DNA from: Bacillus sp. V2I10
GTDB lineage: Bacteria > Bacillota > Bacilli > Bacillales > Bacillaceae
DNA length: 64,000 bases
Direction: 5' to 3'
Assembly: GCF_030817055.1 (NCBI RefSeq)
Contig: NZ_JAUSYV010000001.1
Coordinates: 5,170,001-5,234,000, forward strand
Position numbers and translations under genes: made by a program. Below the pieces are notes generated by a model. It searched no databases and had not been told where the DNA came from. It saw only the letters and a list, made by a program, of their open reading frames with translations. Shown in pieces: positions 15,568 through 24,381 of this stretch (its first letter is position 1; the number at the start of each line of letters is the position of its first letter).

Positions 15568-16346
15568 TATGAAACCTCCTCGCCGAGATACGCTTCGATG
15601 ACTTTTGGATTGTTTCGGATTTCCTCAGGCACTCCCTGAGCAATTAACTGGCCATGATCAAGTACATAAATTCGTTCACAAACACCCATGACAAGCGGCA
15701 TATCATGTTCAATCAGCAAAACCGTTAAATCAAACTTCGCGCGGATAAATGCAATCAAATTCATCAGTTCTTCTGTTTCCTGCGGGTTCATCCCTGCTGC
15801 AGGCTCATCAAGAAGCAAAAGTTTAGGGTTAGCTGCAAGTGCACGGGCAATTTCTAAACGGCGCTGCTGACCGTATGGCAGATTCTTTGCCTTCTCGTGT
15901 TTCACTTTATCAAGCTTGAAAATCTTAAGAAATTCAATCGCTTTTTCTTCCATTTCACGTTCTCCGGAAAAATGGGAAGGCAGCCTGAGAATAGAACTTG
16001 CAATGGAATGCTTTGCAAGAGAATGATAGGCCACTTTTACATTATCCAAAACAGAAAGATCATTGAACAGTCTAATGTTTTGAAACGTTCTGCTGATTCC
16101 TTTGCGCGTAATTTTATAGGGTACAAGACCGTTCAGTTTTTGACCTTCAAGCATTAACGATCCTTCTGTTGGTACATATACGCCTGTTAACAGATTAAAA
16201 AAGGTCGTTTTTCCAGCTCCATTTGGGCCGATCAATCCAACAAGCTCACCTTTATTCAATTCGATATTGACGGATGAGAGAGCCTTAAGACCCCCAAACT
16301 TTATGCCTAAATTCTGCACATTAAGCAACGGTGTTTTTGCTGTCAT
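15567..16346 (-). CDS. livG: Branched-chain amino acid ABC transporter ATPase LivG
   Basis: A 259-residue ATPase subunit. Motifs are Walker A GPNGAGKTTFF, the LivG-type RTFQNIRLFNDLSVLDNV Q-loop region, signature LPYGQQRRLEIARALA and Walker B LLLLDEPAAGMNP, then the H-loop LLIEHDMPLVMGVCERIYVLD. The ATG at 16346 is preferred, served by GGGGGTG; a GTG nine bases earlier lies inside that site. Its start overlaps the livM end by 26 bases and its stop overlaps livF, so the three are tightly coupled. It pairs with LivF as the motor of the importer. Confidence 0.95.
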   Translation of the reverse strand: MTAKTPLLNVQNLGIKFGGLKALSSVNIELNKGELVGLIGPNGAGKTTFFNLLTGVYVPTEGSLMLEGQKLNGLVPYKITRKGISRTFQNIRLFNDLSVLDNVKVAYHSLAKHSIASSILRLPSHFSGEREMEEKAIEFLKIFKLDKVKHEKAKNLPYGQQRRLEIARALAANPKLLLLDEPAAGMNPQETEELMNLIAFIRAKFDLTVLLIEHDMPLVMGVCERIYVLDHGQLIAQGVPEEIRNNPKVIEAYLGEEVS

Positions 16347-17286
16347 GCCCTGCACCCCCTTTCATGCCTTTACGATTTTTGAAAAATGAAGTGAACTCTT
16401 TCGTACCGAGCAAGCCTTGAGGACGATAAAGCATCATCACAATCAGGACAAGACTGTAAATAATCATTCTTGTCTCTGGGTATTCCTGGAGGAAAGTAGA
16501 AACAATCGTAAGCAGGATTGCTGCCAGAACGGCACCAGACATACTGCCGAGCCCGCCAAGAACAACAAAGATTAAAATATCAAATGACTTTAAAAAGCCG
16601 AAGTTTGTTGGCTGGATGATGTAAAAGTTATGAGCGAACAGTCCGCCTGCAATTCCTGCGAAAAAGGCACCAATCACGAAGGCCGCAACTTTGTAGTACG
16701 TTGTATTGATTCCCATCGCATCTGCTGCTATTTCATTTTCACGAATAGAAATACAAGCTCGTCCATGCGTTGAATTCGTAAAATTGACAATAGCAAGAAT
16801 AGTAATGAGCAAACATCCGAACACCCACGGCCAAGTTGTAAGATGGGATACCTGCATGCCGCTTGCTCCGCCAACATAATCAATATTCAAAAACGCGATA
16901 CGGACGATTTCACCAAATCCAAGTGTAGCAATGGCAAGATAGTCCCCTTTTAGACGCAAACTTGGTATTCCAATAATAAGACCGGCAACAGCTGCAGCCA
17001 GTCCGCCTACAATCAGGGCAACCGAAAACGGCAATTGCATCTTCATTGTAATAACAGCCGAAGCATATGCCCCTACCGCTAAAAATCCTGCATGTCCAAT
17101 TGAAAATTGACCGGTAATTCCGATAATAAGATGAAGACTTGCAGCCAGTATAATATTAATGGCCATAAAGTAAAGAGCATTGACCAGATAAATGTTCAAG
17201 AACCCGCCCGTTATTAAAATTTGTACGCCGATGAAACCAACAAGTGCCAAACCGATAGATAACCAAAACCCTTTTGATTTCTTCAT
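16321..17286 (-). CDS. livM: Branched-chain amino acid ABC transporter permease LivM
   Basis: A 321-residue membrane subunit with about nine hydrophobic segments. The conserved LivM core is visible in GFLAVGAYASAVITM, AGLIIGIPSLRLKGDYLAI and ATLGFGEIVRI, and the ABC-contact region in GLGSMSGAVLAAILLTIV. The ATG at 17286 has GGGGG before it at good spacing. It forms the translocation channel with LivH. The gene starts 14 bases after the livH frame ends. Unlike livH next to it, the frame is intact. Confidence 0.94.
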   Translation of the reverse strand: MKKSKGFWLSIGLALVGFIGVQILITGGFLNIYLVNALYFMAINIILAASLHLIIGITGQFSIGHAGFLAVGAYASAVITMKMQLPFSVALIVGGLAAAVAGLIIGIPSLRLKGDYLAIATLGFGEIVRIAFLNIDYVGGASGMQVSHLTTWPWVFGCLLITILAIVNFTNSTHGRACISIRENEIAADAMGINTTYYKVAAFVIGAFFAGIAGGLFAHNFYIIQPTNFGFLKSFDILIFVVLGGLGSMSGAVLAAILLTIVSTFLQEYPETRMIIYSLVLIVMMLYRPQGLLGTKEFTSFFKNRKGMKGGAGHDSKNTVA

Positions 17287-17300
17287 TGCTGTCATCCCCC

Positions 17301-18180
17301 TTACACTTTCTCTCTAACGTTTTTGCCAAACAATCCTGATGGACGGAAGATAAGAATGAGAATAAGGACGATAAATGCTACACCATCACGCCATAAGGAG
17401 TAGCCCATTGCACTTACCAGTGATTCAATGACTCCGAGAAGCAATCCGCCAACCATCGCACCTGGAATAATCCCGATTCCCGCCCAATACTGCAGCGACA
17501 AAGGCCTTCAAGCCTGGGATAATCCCCATAAGCGGCTCAATTTTAATATAATAAGTTCCAAAAATAACACCCGCTGCCCCCGCTAAAGCAGAGCCAATTG
17601 CGAAAGTAGCAGAAATGGTATTGTCAACGTTGATTCCCATTAGCCTTGCTGCATCTGCATCATGTGAAACCGCACGCATGGCTTTGCCGATTTTCGTTTT
17701 ATGAACAATAAATTGAAGCAAGATCATAAGCCCGACAGAAATACCCAGAATAAATAATGACTGACTGCTAATTGTGACGCCGAAAATTGAAATGCTCTCC
17801 GATGGAAGAACTGTTCCAGGATATGCTTCCGGCTGTGCTCCTCTCACGTAAATAACTCCGTATTCAATGAGGAGGGAAACTCCAATTGCTGTAATAAGTG
17901 CTGCAATTCTAGTCGCATTTCTCAAAGGTTTATAAGCTATCCTCTCGATTAATACTCCGAATAATGCACAAACTGCCATAGAGATGATTAATGCCGGGAA
18001 AAACCCAAGTTCTAAAATTGTAATCGAGTAAAACCCTACAAAGGCACCTATCATGAACACATCACCATGAGCAAAGTTTATGAGCTTCACGATGCCGTAT
18101 ACCATTGTATAGCCAAGTGCAATTAAAGCATAAATACTGCCCAGAGATATACCGTTGACAATCTGCTGAAAAATTTCCAT
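17301..18180 (-). pseudogene. livH: Branched-chain amino acid permease LivH, frameshifted
   Basis: The LivH channel subunit read in two frames. The first runs from ATG 18180 (RBS AGGGGAG) as MEIFQQIVNGISLGSIYALI through GLKAFVAAVLGG, then shifts; after the break the other frame continues as IGIIPGAMVGGLLLGVIESL to FRPSGLFGKNVREKV. Restoring GGC-GGA-ATC in place of GGC-GGG-AAT, which removes one G from a GGG run (plus-strand CCC at 17479-17481), gives a normal ~293-residue LivH. The break is thus a single-base insertion in a short homopolymer, either a real inactivating mutation, a phase-variable site or a sequencing error. The rest of the operon is intact, which favours an error or a very recent event. 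Confidence 0.9.
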
Positions 18181-18285
18181 AGTCTCTTTCTCCCCTGAAA
18201 GTCTTTTATTTTGTATGGCAGTTTTCATTGTTAAATTCAGAATAATAGGGGGCATGGCCCCCTACTCTATCTGCTATGTGATTTT

Positions 18286-19458
18286 TTATTCAGGATCTAC
18301 ATTCGTTTTAAATGTTTGCTCGCCATCTTTATATTCAAGAATAGCAGCAGACTTAACTGGATCATGAAGTTCATCAAGCGTCAGGTTACCTGAAACAAGA
18401 GCAAGATCTTTTGTTTCTTCGATTGCTTTTTGAAGCTTCTCAGGGTCAGCGCCGCCTGCACGTTTAATCGCATCAGCTAGGAAATATCCTGTATCATATC
18501 CAAGAGCATTAAATGCATCTGGAGATTTATCTTTGTATTTCGCCTTGAACGCTTTTACGAAATTTTGAATTTTCTCATCTGGATCACTAGCAGAATAATG
18601 GTTCGTAATGAATGTGTTGTTCAAAGATTCTCCGCCAGCAATTTCAATCAGCTTCGGAGAATCCCATCCATCGCCTCCCATGAAAGGAACATCAATGCCA
18701 AGCTCACGGGCTTGTTTCACAATTAGGCCTACCTCTTCATAGTAGCCAGGAAGGAAAACAAACTCTGGATTTGCTGATTTAATTCTTGTAAGAGTTGCAC
18801 GGAAATCTGTGTCTTTAGCTACATAAGCTTCCTCTGAGACAATTTTTCCGCCGCTTTTCTCAAATGATTCTTTGAAGGATTTTGCCAGACCTTTCGCATA
18901 ATCGCTTGAGCTGTCGATTAGTACAGCCGCATTTTTCACTGATAAGTCGCCTGTTGCAAAGTTTGCAGCAACCGTTCCTTGGAATGGGTCGATAAAGCAT
19001 GTACGGAATACATAATCATTGACTTTGCCATCTGTATTCGTTATTGTCGGGTTCGTTCCAGTTGGTGTAATTAATGGCACTTTATTATCTTGTGCAATCT
19101 GCACCTGAGCCAGAGTATTTGTACTTGTTGCAGCTCCAATGATGGCAGCTACCTTATCCTGGCTTACAAGTTTGATAGCTCCATTTGTTGCTTCAGCTGC
19201 ATCTGATTTATTATCAAATTCAACAAGCTCAATCTTTTTGCCGTCGATCCCTTTTTTATTGATCTCTTCTAAAGCAAGTTCCAGGCCTTCTGAAATGGAT
19301 TGGCCGTAAGACGCCACCCCGCCGGATAATTCTAAGTTCGCTCCGATTTTTATTGTCTCTCCTTCGGATGAACCTGTGCTTTTTGCACCGCATCCAGCCA
19401 TCACGCCAGCTGAAATCATAAGTGACATAAACACTGCCATTAATCTTCTCTTTTTCAT
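18286..19458 (-). CDS. livJ: Branched-chain amino acid ABC transporter binding lipoprotein LivJ
   Basis: A 390-residue extracellular binding lipoprotein. The signal peptide ends in the lipobox VMAGCGAK (Cys near 23). The mature part is a periplasmic-binding-protein type I fold, opening with IKIGANLELSGGVASYGQSI and containing AAIIGAATSTNTLAQVQIAQ and DAFNALGYDTGYFLADAIKR, standard LivJ landmarks. It captures Leu/Ile/Val and delivers them to LivHM. It is first in the operon livJ-livH-livM-livG-livF. About 335 bases of AT-rich DNA lie upstream, with a TATAAT and an adjoining CodY-like box, implying repression when branched-chain amino acids are plentiful. Confidence 0.93.
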   Translation of the reverse strand: MKKRRLMAVFMSLMISAGVMAGCGAKSTGSSEGETIKIGANLELSGGVASYGQSISEGLELALEEINKKGIDGKKIELVEFDNKSDAAEATNGAIKLVSQDKVAAIIGAATSTNTLAQVQIAQDNKVPLITPTGTNPTITNTDGKVNDYVFRTCFIDPFQGTVAANFATGDLSVKNAAVLIDSSSDYAKGLAKSFKESFEKSGGKIVSEEAYVAKDTDFRATLTRIKSANPEFVFLPGYYEEVGLIVKQARELGIDVPFMGGDGWDSPKLIEIAGGESLNNTFITNHYSASDPDEKIQNFVKAFKAKYKDKSPDAFNALGYDTGYFLADAIKRAGGADPEKLQKAIEETKDLALVSGNLTLDELHDPVKSAAILEYKDGEQTFKTNVDPE

Positions 19459-19582
19459 TTGTATCCCCCGTTTTTGATCATATTTTGATGCAAACTTTCG
19501 GTCTTATCAGTTCCTGATTCTAATCGAATCACCCCCTAAAAGGATCTTTAGTCCGAATAATATGATTCTTCTAAAAAACATT

Positions 19583-19604
19583 AATATTCTGAAAATATAT
19601 TATA
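19583..19604 (-). promoter_or_regulatory. livJ promoter -10 with adjoining CodY box
   Basis: Plus-strand AATATTCTGAAAATA (19583-19597) matches the CodY consensus AATTTTCWGAAAATT at 13 of 15 positions. On the minus strand it directly follows a perfect TATAAT (19604-19599), so CodY bound here would cover the transcription start. The -35 (TATAGA-like) is poor. The remaining gap between livJ and the PfpI gene is AT-rich without other recognisable elements. Confidence 0.6.
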
Positions 19605-19794
19605 ATATTATTTGCTATTCGTCTATAGTATTCTATTCTTTTTATCTATTGACATTTCAGCTATTATTGATCCCTTTATCAGGATAGTAGACTAAAATCT
19701 ATCATTCTCAATAATATTTATTCAATAATCTATATAAAAATAAAAAAGAAAGCATCACATTCTATGACACTCTCTCTCCTTTATCTATAAATAA

Positions 19795-20319
19795 TCATTT
19801 TTCAGCTAAAACATCTGCAAAAGCTTTTACATAAGGCGGCAAGTCGGGCGGTCTTCTGCTCGAAACGATATGTCCGTCAACAACAACTGCTTCATCATGC
19901 CATTTGGCCCCTGCATTCTCCATATCATCTTTAATGCCAGGTGTGCTTGTTACATTTCTGCCTTCTAATATTCTGGCTGAAATCAGCACCCATCCTGCAT
20001 GACAGATTTGTCCGATCGGCTTTTCTTTCTCATGCATGTCCTTCACCATTTGAAGAACTTCTGGATATCGTCTTAATTTATCAGGCGCCCAGCCTCCAGG
20101 GACCAAAATGGCGTCATAATCTTCAGAGCGTATATCCCCAAACGCATAATCCGCTGTGGCTGGAACGCCATACTTTCCGATATAGGTTTCGCCTGCTTTT
20201 TCACCTACTAAGTGGACTGCTGCCCCTTCTTCCTGTAAACGAAGCACAGGGTACCATAATTCAAGATCTTCAAAATCAGCACTGACCAGCGCAATAACTT
20301 TTTTATTTGATAAACGCAT
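19795..20319 (-). CDS. DJ-1/PfpI family protein
   Basis: A 174-residue cytoplasmic protein of the DJ-1/ThiJ/PfpI superfamily. The nucleophile elbow is visible as GQICHAGWVL (Cys-His), with the companion acidic residue in SADFEDLELWYP near the start. DAILVPGGWAPDKLRR is the conserved glycine loop. This subgroup (general stress protein 18/YfkM-like) may act as a protease, deglycase or chaperone; activity cannot be told from sequence. The ATG at 20319 follows GGAGGTGGGACA and is preferred to an upstream in-frame start. Confidence 0.87.
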   Translation of the reverse strand: MRLSNKKVIALVSADFEDLELWYPVLRLQEEGAAVHLVGEKAGETYIGKYGVPATADYAFGDIRSEDYDAILVPGGWAPDKLRRYPEVLQMVKDMHEKEKPIGQICHAGWVLISARILEGRNVTSTPGIKDDMENAGAKWHDEAVVVDGHIVSSRRPPDLPPYVKAFADVLAEK

Positions 20320-20377
20320 TGTCCCACCTCCACAATCAGTATAGCATGACCATTTCGCTAATGAAAAACAGATGCAT

Positions 20378-22198
20378 TCAAACAACCTCGTCTTTCAGCT
20401 GACTTTGATATAGACCATAGTAAAATCCTTTTTCACGAAGAAGCGACTCGTGACTTCCTTTTTCAATCAGTGTTCCATTCTCGAGCACAAGGATTTGGTC
20501 AGCTTTTTGAATGGTATTCAGCCTGTGTGCAATCACAAAGCTTGTTCTGCCTTTCATCAATCTTTGAAGGGCTTCCTGGATTTTCAGCTCTGTAATGGTA
20601 TCAATGCTGCTTGTCGCTTCATCAAGAACTAGAATAACCGGACTAGAGAGGATCGCTCTTGCGATGGACAGCAGCTGTTTTTGACCCTGGCTGATCCCGC
20701 TTCCGTCCTGTGTGAGAACCGTTTCATACTGATTTTTTGTTTTCTTGATAAAAGAATGGGCATTTGCTTCTTTTGCAGCTTGCATCACTTCTTCATCCGT
20801 TGCATCCAAACGGCCGTACCGAATGTTTTCCATGATTGTCCCAGTGAATAAGAAGGGATCCTGGAGGACAAATGCCATGTGCTCTCTCAGGCTGCTTCGC
20901 CTGATTTTTGTGCTTTCCGTCCCATCAATCAGAATCTTTCCATCATCAGGATCGTAAAACCGGGATAACAGGTTGATCATCGTTGTTTTTCCTGCACCGG
21001 TAGGACCGACGATGGCTACCGTTTCACCGGGAGATGCATGAAAACTCAGGTTTTGAACCGTCTGCTGTTCTTCCTCATAAGAGAATGAGACCCCGTCAAA
21101 TATAACTTCTCCCTTTACTGCTTGAAGGTCTGAAGCATCTTTCTCATCTGTCATTTCCTCGTGTTCATCCAGAATTTCAAACACTCTCTCAGCACCTGCT
21201 ACAGCAGATAGAATCGTATTGAACTGATTCGCAAGTTCATTTAGAGGACGTGTGAACTGTCTGGAGTATTCAGTGAAAATCACGATTACCCCGATTGAAA
21301 CCAAACCATTAAGAGCGAGGATGCCGCCCACCCCGGCAATCACGGCAAAGCTTAAATTGTTCAGGACGTTCATCAGCTTCGGAATAAAGCCCGATATGGT
21401 CTGAGCCCAAAACCCTGCTCCTTTAAGCCGCTGACTCTTTTCCAGGAACTCCGTTATCACTTTTTGCTCCTGTGAAAACGTCTTAACGATGCGCTGGCCT
21501 GAAATGGTTTCTTCAATAAAGCCATTAAGATTTCCCAAGTTCTGCTGCTGTGCTTTGAATAACTTTCCTGTTCTGTTCGTGATCCACCTCATCCCAAAGA
21601 ACATAATCGGGATAATGGCAAGAGTTATTAATGTAAGCAGCGGACTCAGCCAGAGCATGACACCAATGGTTCCTGCAAGTGTCAGGATACTTGAGAAAAT
21701 TTGAATAACAGAGCTGTTCAAGGTCGAACTGACGTTTTCAATATCATTCGTTACTCTGCTCATCAATTCCCCGTGCTGCCGTTTATCAAAGTATGAAATC
21801 GGCAGGCTGTGCAGATGGCGGAAAAGCTGAGTTCTCATGGTGAATACAGTATTTTGGGCAATTCCGATCATCCAGATGTTCTGCAGCAGCAGAGAAATGG
21901 ATTGGACAAGATAAATTATGACTAAAGCAATCAGCAGCTTAACAAACCCGCTGCTTTCTTTGGTGACAATATAATCATCAATGACTCTCCCAATCAGGTA
22001 AGGACCAAGAAGGGCCAAAAAGGAACTAAGAACTACCATAAGAAGAACCAGACTAAGCAGTCCTTTATTCAAAGAAAGATACGACCATACCCTTGTTATC
22101 GTCACAAACCAGTTTTTTGGTTTTACTGTTTTTTTCTGAAGAGGTTCTTCCTGTTTTACTTTCGGATACTTGAATGGCTTACTTAGCTCTTTGAACAT
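20378..22198 (-). CDS. ABC exporter half-transporter, subunit with canonical Walker B
   Basis: A 606-residue half-transporter: six membrane segments in residues 50-350, then an ABC ATPase with GPTGAGKTTMINLL, Walker B VILVLDEATSSID and H-loop FVIAHRLNTIQ. The signature is altered to ISQGQKQLLSIARAIL. Together with the neighbouring subunit it forms a heterodimeric multidrug- or lipid-type exporter, in which one of the two ATP sites is degenerate. Size and order resemble B. subtilis YfiC (604). The ATG at 22198 with GGAGG upstream overlaps the previous gene's end by 20 bases, indicating coupled translation and a fixed subunit ratio. Confidence 0.88.
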   Translation of the reverse strand: MFKELSKPFKYPKVKQEEPLQKKTVKPKNWFVTITRVWSYLSLNKGLLSLVLLMVVLSSFLALLGPYLIGRVIDDYIVTKESSGFVKLLIALVIIYLVQSISLLLQNIWMIGIAQNTVFTMRTQLFRHLHSLPISYFDKRQHGELMSRVTNDIENVSSTLNSSVIQIFSSILTLAGTIGVMLWLSPLLTLITLAIIPIMFFGMRWITNRTGKLFKAQQQNLGNLNGFIEETISGQRIVKTFSQEQKVITEFLEKSQRLKGAGFWAQTISGFIPKLMNVLNNLSFAVIAGVGGILALNGLVSIGVIVIFTEYSRQFTRPLNELANQFNTILSAVAGAERVFEILDEHEEMTDEKDASDLQAVKGEVIFDGVSFSYEEEQQTVQNLSFHASPGETVAIVGPTGAGKTTMINLLSRFYDPDDGKILIDGTESTKIRRSSLREHMAFVLQDPFLFTGTIMENIRYGRLDATDEEVMQAAKEANAHSFIKKTKNQYETVLTQDGSGISQGQKQLLSIARAILSSPVILVLDEATSSIDTITELKIQEALQRLMKGRTSFVIAHRLNTIQKADQILVLENGTLIEKGSHESLLREKGFYYGLYQSQLKDEVV

Positions 22199-23921
22199 CC
22201 TGCAGGGCCTCCTCTCCAAACTGGGATTCATAGATCCGCTGATACAGCGCCGATTCTTCCATTAATTCATGATGAGAACCCTGAGCCAGAACTTCTCCTT
22301 CATCAAGCAAGAGGATCTGGCTCGCCCCCATAGCCGTGCTGATTTTTTGTGTAATGATAAAAATCGTGCAGTCATATTTTTTTAATGCTTTTAAAAGCTT
22401 TGCTTCCGTAGTTAAATCAAGTGCGCTTGTGCTGTCATCAAGCAGAAGAATTTTAGGCTTGCGGACTAGTGCTCTCGCTATCGAAAGTCTTTGTTTTTGG
22501 CCTCCAGAAAGATTGACTCCTTTTTGGCCCACCCTTGTATCGTAGCCATTCGGAAGCCTTTCAATGGTTTCATGAATCTGGGCATTTATTGCCGCTTCCT
22601 TGATTTCTTCAAGTGCTGCCCCTTCTTTTCCCCATGCAATATTCTCTCTGACCGATCCAGTGAACAAGAGGGACTCCTGCGGGACAAACCCAATTTGTCC
22701 CCGGAGACTTTCAAGCTTCATATCAAGCAGATTCTTTGAATCAATGTAAATCGCCCCGTCCGTCACGTCATAAAGCCTTGGAATCAGATTGAAAATCGAC
22801 GATTTCCCAGAGCCTGTGGCTCCAAGAAGGGCAATCATCTCACCCGCATTCACAATAAAGGAAAGGTCATTCAGCACAGCGGTGTCCGTTCCCGGATAAG
22901 TAAAAGTAACGGATTTAAATTCAATTTCGCCTTTTTCAATCACACTTGTTTCTTCTGCATCAAGTGAATCAGTCAAATCCGCTTCTGTCTCCAAAACTTC
23001 ATTGATGCGGGCAGCTGATGCTTTTGCACGTGAAAAAGCCATGATGATAAAAGAAAAAATGGATAAAACAGAGGAAATCCGCAGCGCATAGTTGACAATC
23101 GCCACTACTTCCCCAACCTTCGCATCCCCTGTGCCCACATTAATGCTGCCAAACCAGAGAATGGCAAGAATACTGATATTCATAACCAATAATAGAACAG
23201 GCATGGCAATCTCCATCAGCCTGAGTGCTGAAACGGTTCCGCTCCTTAACTCTTCATTTGCTTTTGTAAACCTTGAGACTTCATAGTTTCTTCTCAAAAA
23301 GGCCTTGATAATGCGCATTCCTGTCAGATTTTCCTGCATGACGCCATTGACGGAATCAAGCCGGTCCTGTACGGCTTTGAACAGACCGCTTCCCTTTTTC
23401 ATCATCCACAATAAGAAACCTATTAAAAGAGGAATAGAAATGAGGAGAATGAGTGCCAGCTCAAAATTGACGATTAAAGCCATGATCGTACCCCCTACTA
23501 TTAATAGGGGAGCACGCAGCATAATCCGCAGGCTCATAAAAATCGTATTCTGAAGCTGAGTCACGTCATTCGTCATCCTTGTGATGAGAGACGATGTTGG
23601 AAACAGGCTGAAATTCGCAAAAGAAAAGGACTGGACCTTCTCAAACAAATCTTTGCGTACATCATACCCAAAGCTCTGACTGACGTGAGCCGCGTAAAAG
23701 GAATTCGTCACACCTGCAGCAAAAGCCGCAATTGAAATCCCAACCATGACGCTTCCCCAATAGATGACAACTGATAAATCATTTTTTAAAATGCCCTCAT
23801 CAATTATTTTCGCCATTAACAGCGGATGCAGCAGCTCTACCCCAAGCTCGATCAACATCAGGGTCAGGGCCACACCCATCGCAAGACGGTAAGGCTTTAG
23901 CAAAGAAAATACTTTCGACAT
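22179..23921 (-). CDS. ABC exporter half-transporter, subunit with degenerate site
   Basis: A 580-residue half-transporter with six N-terminal membrane segments (MSKVFSLLKPYRLAMGVALT onwards) and an ABC ATPase domain. Walker A is GATGSGKSSIFNL and the signature is a normal LSGGQKQRLSIARAL, but the Walker B reads LLLDDSTSALD, with Asp where the catalytic Glu belongs, and the H-loop is FIITQKIS, with Gln for His. Its own ATP site is therefore non-hydrolytic, while its intact signature completes the active site of the partner. It resembles B. subtilis YfiB (573). GGAGG precedes the ATG. It is first in the two-gene operon. Confidence 0.88.
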   Translation of the reverse strand: MSKVFSLLKPYRLAMGVALTLMLIELGVELLHPLLMAKIIDEGILKNDLSVVIYWGSVMVGISIAAFAAGVTNSFYAAHVSQSFGYDVRKDLFEKVQSFSFANFSLFPTSSLITRMTNDVTQLQNTIFMSLRIMLRAPLLIVGGTIMALIVNFELALILLISIPLLIGFLLWMMKKGSGLFKAVQDRLDSVNGVMQENLTGMRIIKAFLRRNYEVSRFTKANEELRSGTVSALRLMEIAMPVLLLVMNISILAILWFGSINVGTGDAKVGEVVAIVNYALRISSVLSIFSFIIMAFSRAKASAARINEVLETEADLTDSLDAEETSVIEKGEIEFKSVTFTYPGTDTAVLNDLSFIVNAGEMIALLGATGSGKSSIFNLIPRLYDVTDGAIYIDSKNLLDMKLESLRGQIGFVPQESLLFTGSVRENIAWGKEGAALEEIKEAAINAQIHETIERLPNGYDTRVGQKGVNLSGGQKQRLSIARALVRKPKILLLDDSTSALDLTTEAKLLKALKKYDCTIFIITQKISTAMGASQILLLDEGEVLAQGSHHELMEESALYQRIYESQFGEEALQDVQRAK

Positions 23922-24084
23922 GTGGCTGCCTCCAAACGCTGCAACATTCTATGTATATATTTAGCTGGACTAATATCTTGAATTTCATCTATTCTATCAT
24001 ACTCCTTATTGGTTAAAATTTGAATATTTAGATTTTACTTTTTATGTAATCCCCTCATCTAAATGAAACCGAAAAGAGATACGC

Positions 24085-24234
24085 TCAAGTGAAAGCATGA
24101 ACGTATCCATTAATAGGCAAGGCCTGCACTTCCGACGAACGTACAAAAACAGTGACTTCATGCCCCGCTTCAAGCGCCTGGGCAACCAGTTGACTTCCGG
24201 CCCTTCCGCTTTCACCAAATAATCCATGATCCCG
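24085..24234 (-). pseudogene. Remnant of an NAD(P)-binding (NmrA/SDR-like) protein
   Basis: One frame of this stretch reads GLFGESGRAGSQLVAQALEA then GHEVTVFVRSSEVQALPING, the classic first beta-alpha-beta unit of an atypical short-chain dehydrogenase (usually GATGxxGxxLV...ALxxGHEVTxxVR). It has no start codon: a TGA lies just upstream in frame, and it ends at a TGA after about 50 codons where the protein should continue to ~210. It is therefore a decayed gene fragment. The rest of the 460-base gap between the ABC exporter and the AGCS gene holds only a terminator. Confidence 0.75.
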
Positions 24235-24344
24235 CCTGAGTCAGATTCTTACTATCTATTAATTATTTTTATGACCAAACTGCCAATATTAAGTACTTCA
24301 CATCTCAGGCTGATGATTTCATATGATCATCTTTAAAACGACAT

Positions 24345-24374
24345 AAAAAGACCTCTTGCCTTAAACAAGAGGTC
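24345..24374 (-). terminator. Intrinsic terminator of the AGCS gene
   Basis: GACCTCTTG/CAAGAGGTC stem with a seven-base loop and a T run on the minus strand. Confidence 0.9.
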
Positions 24375-24381
24375 CAGCCAT

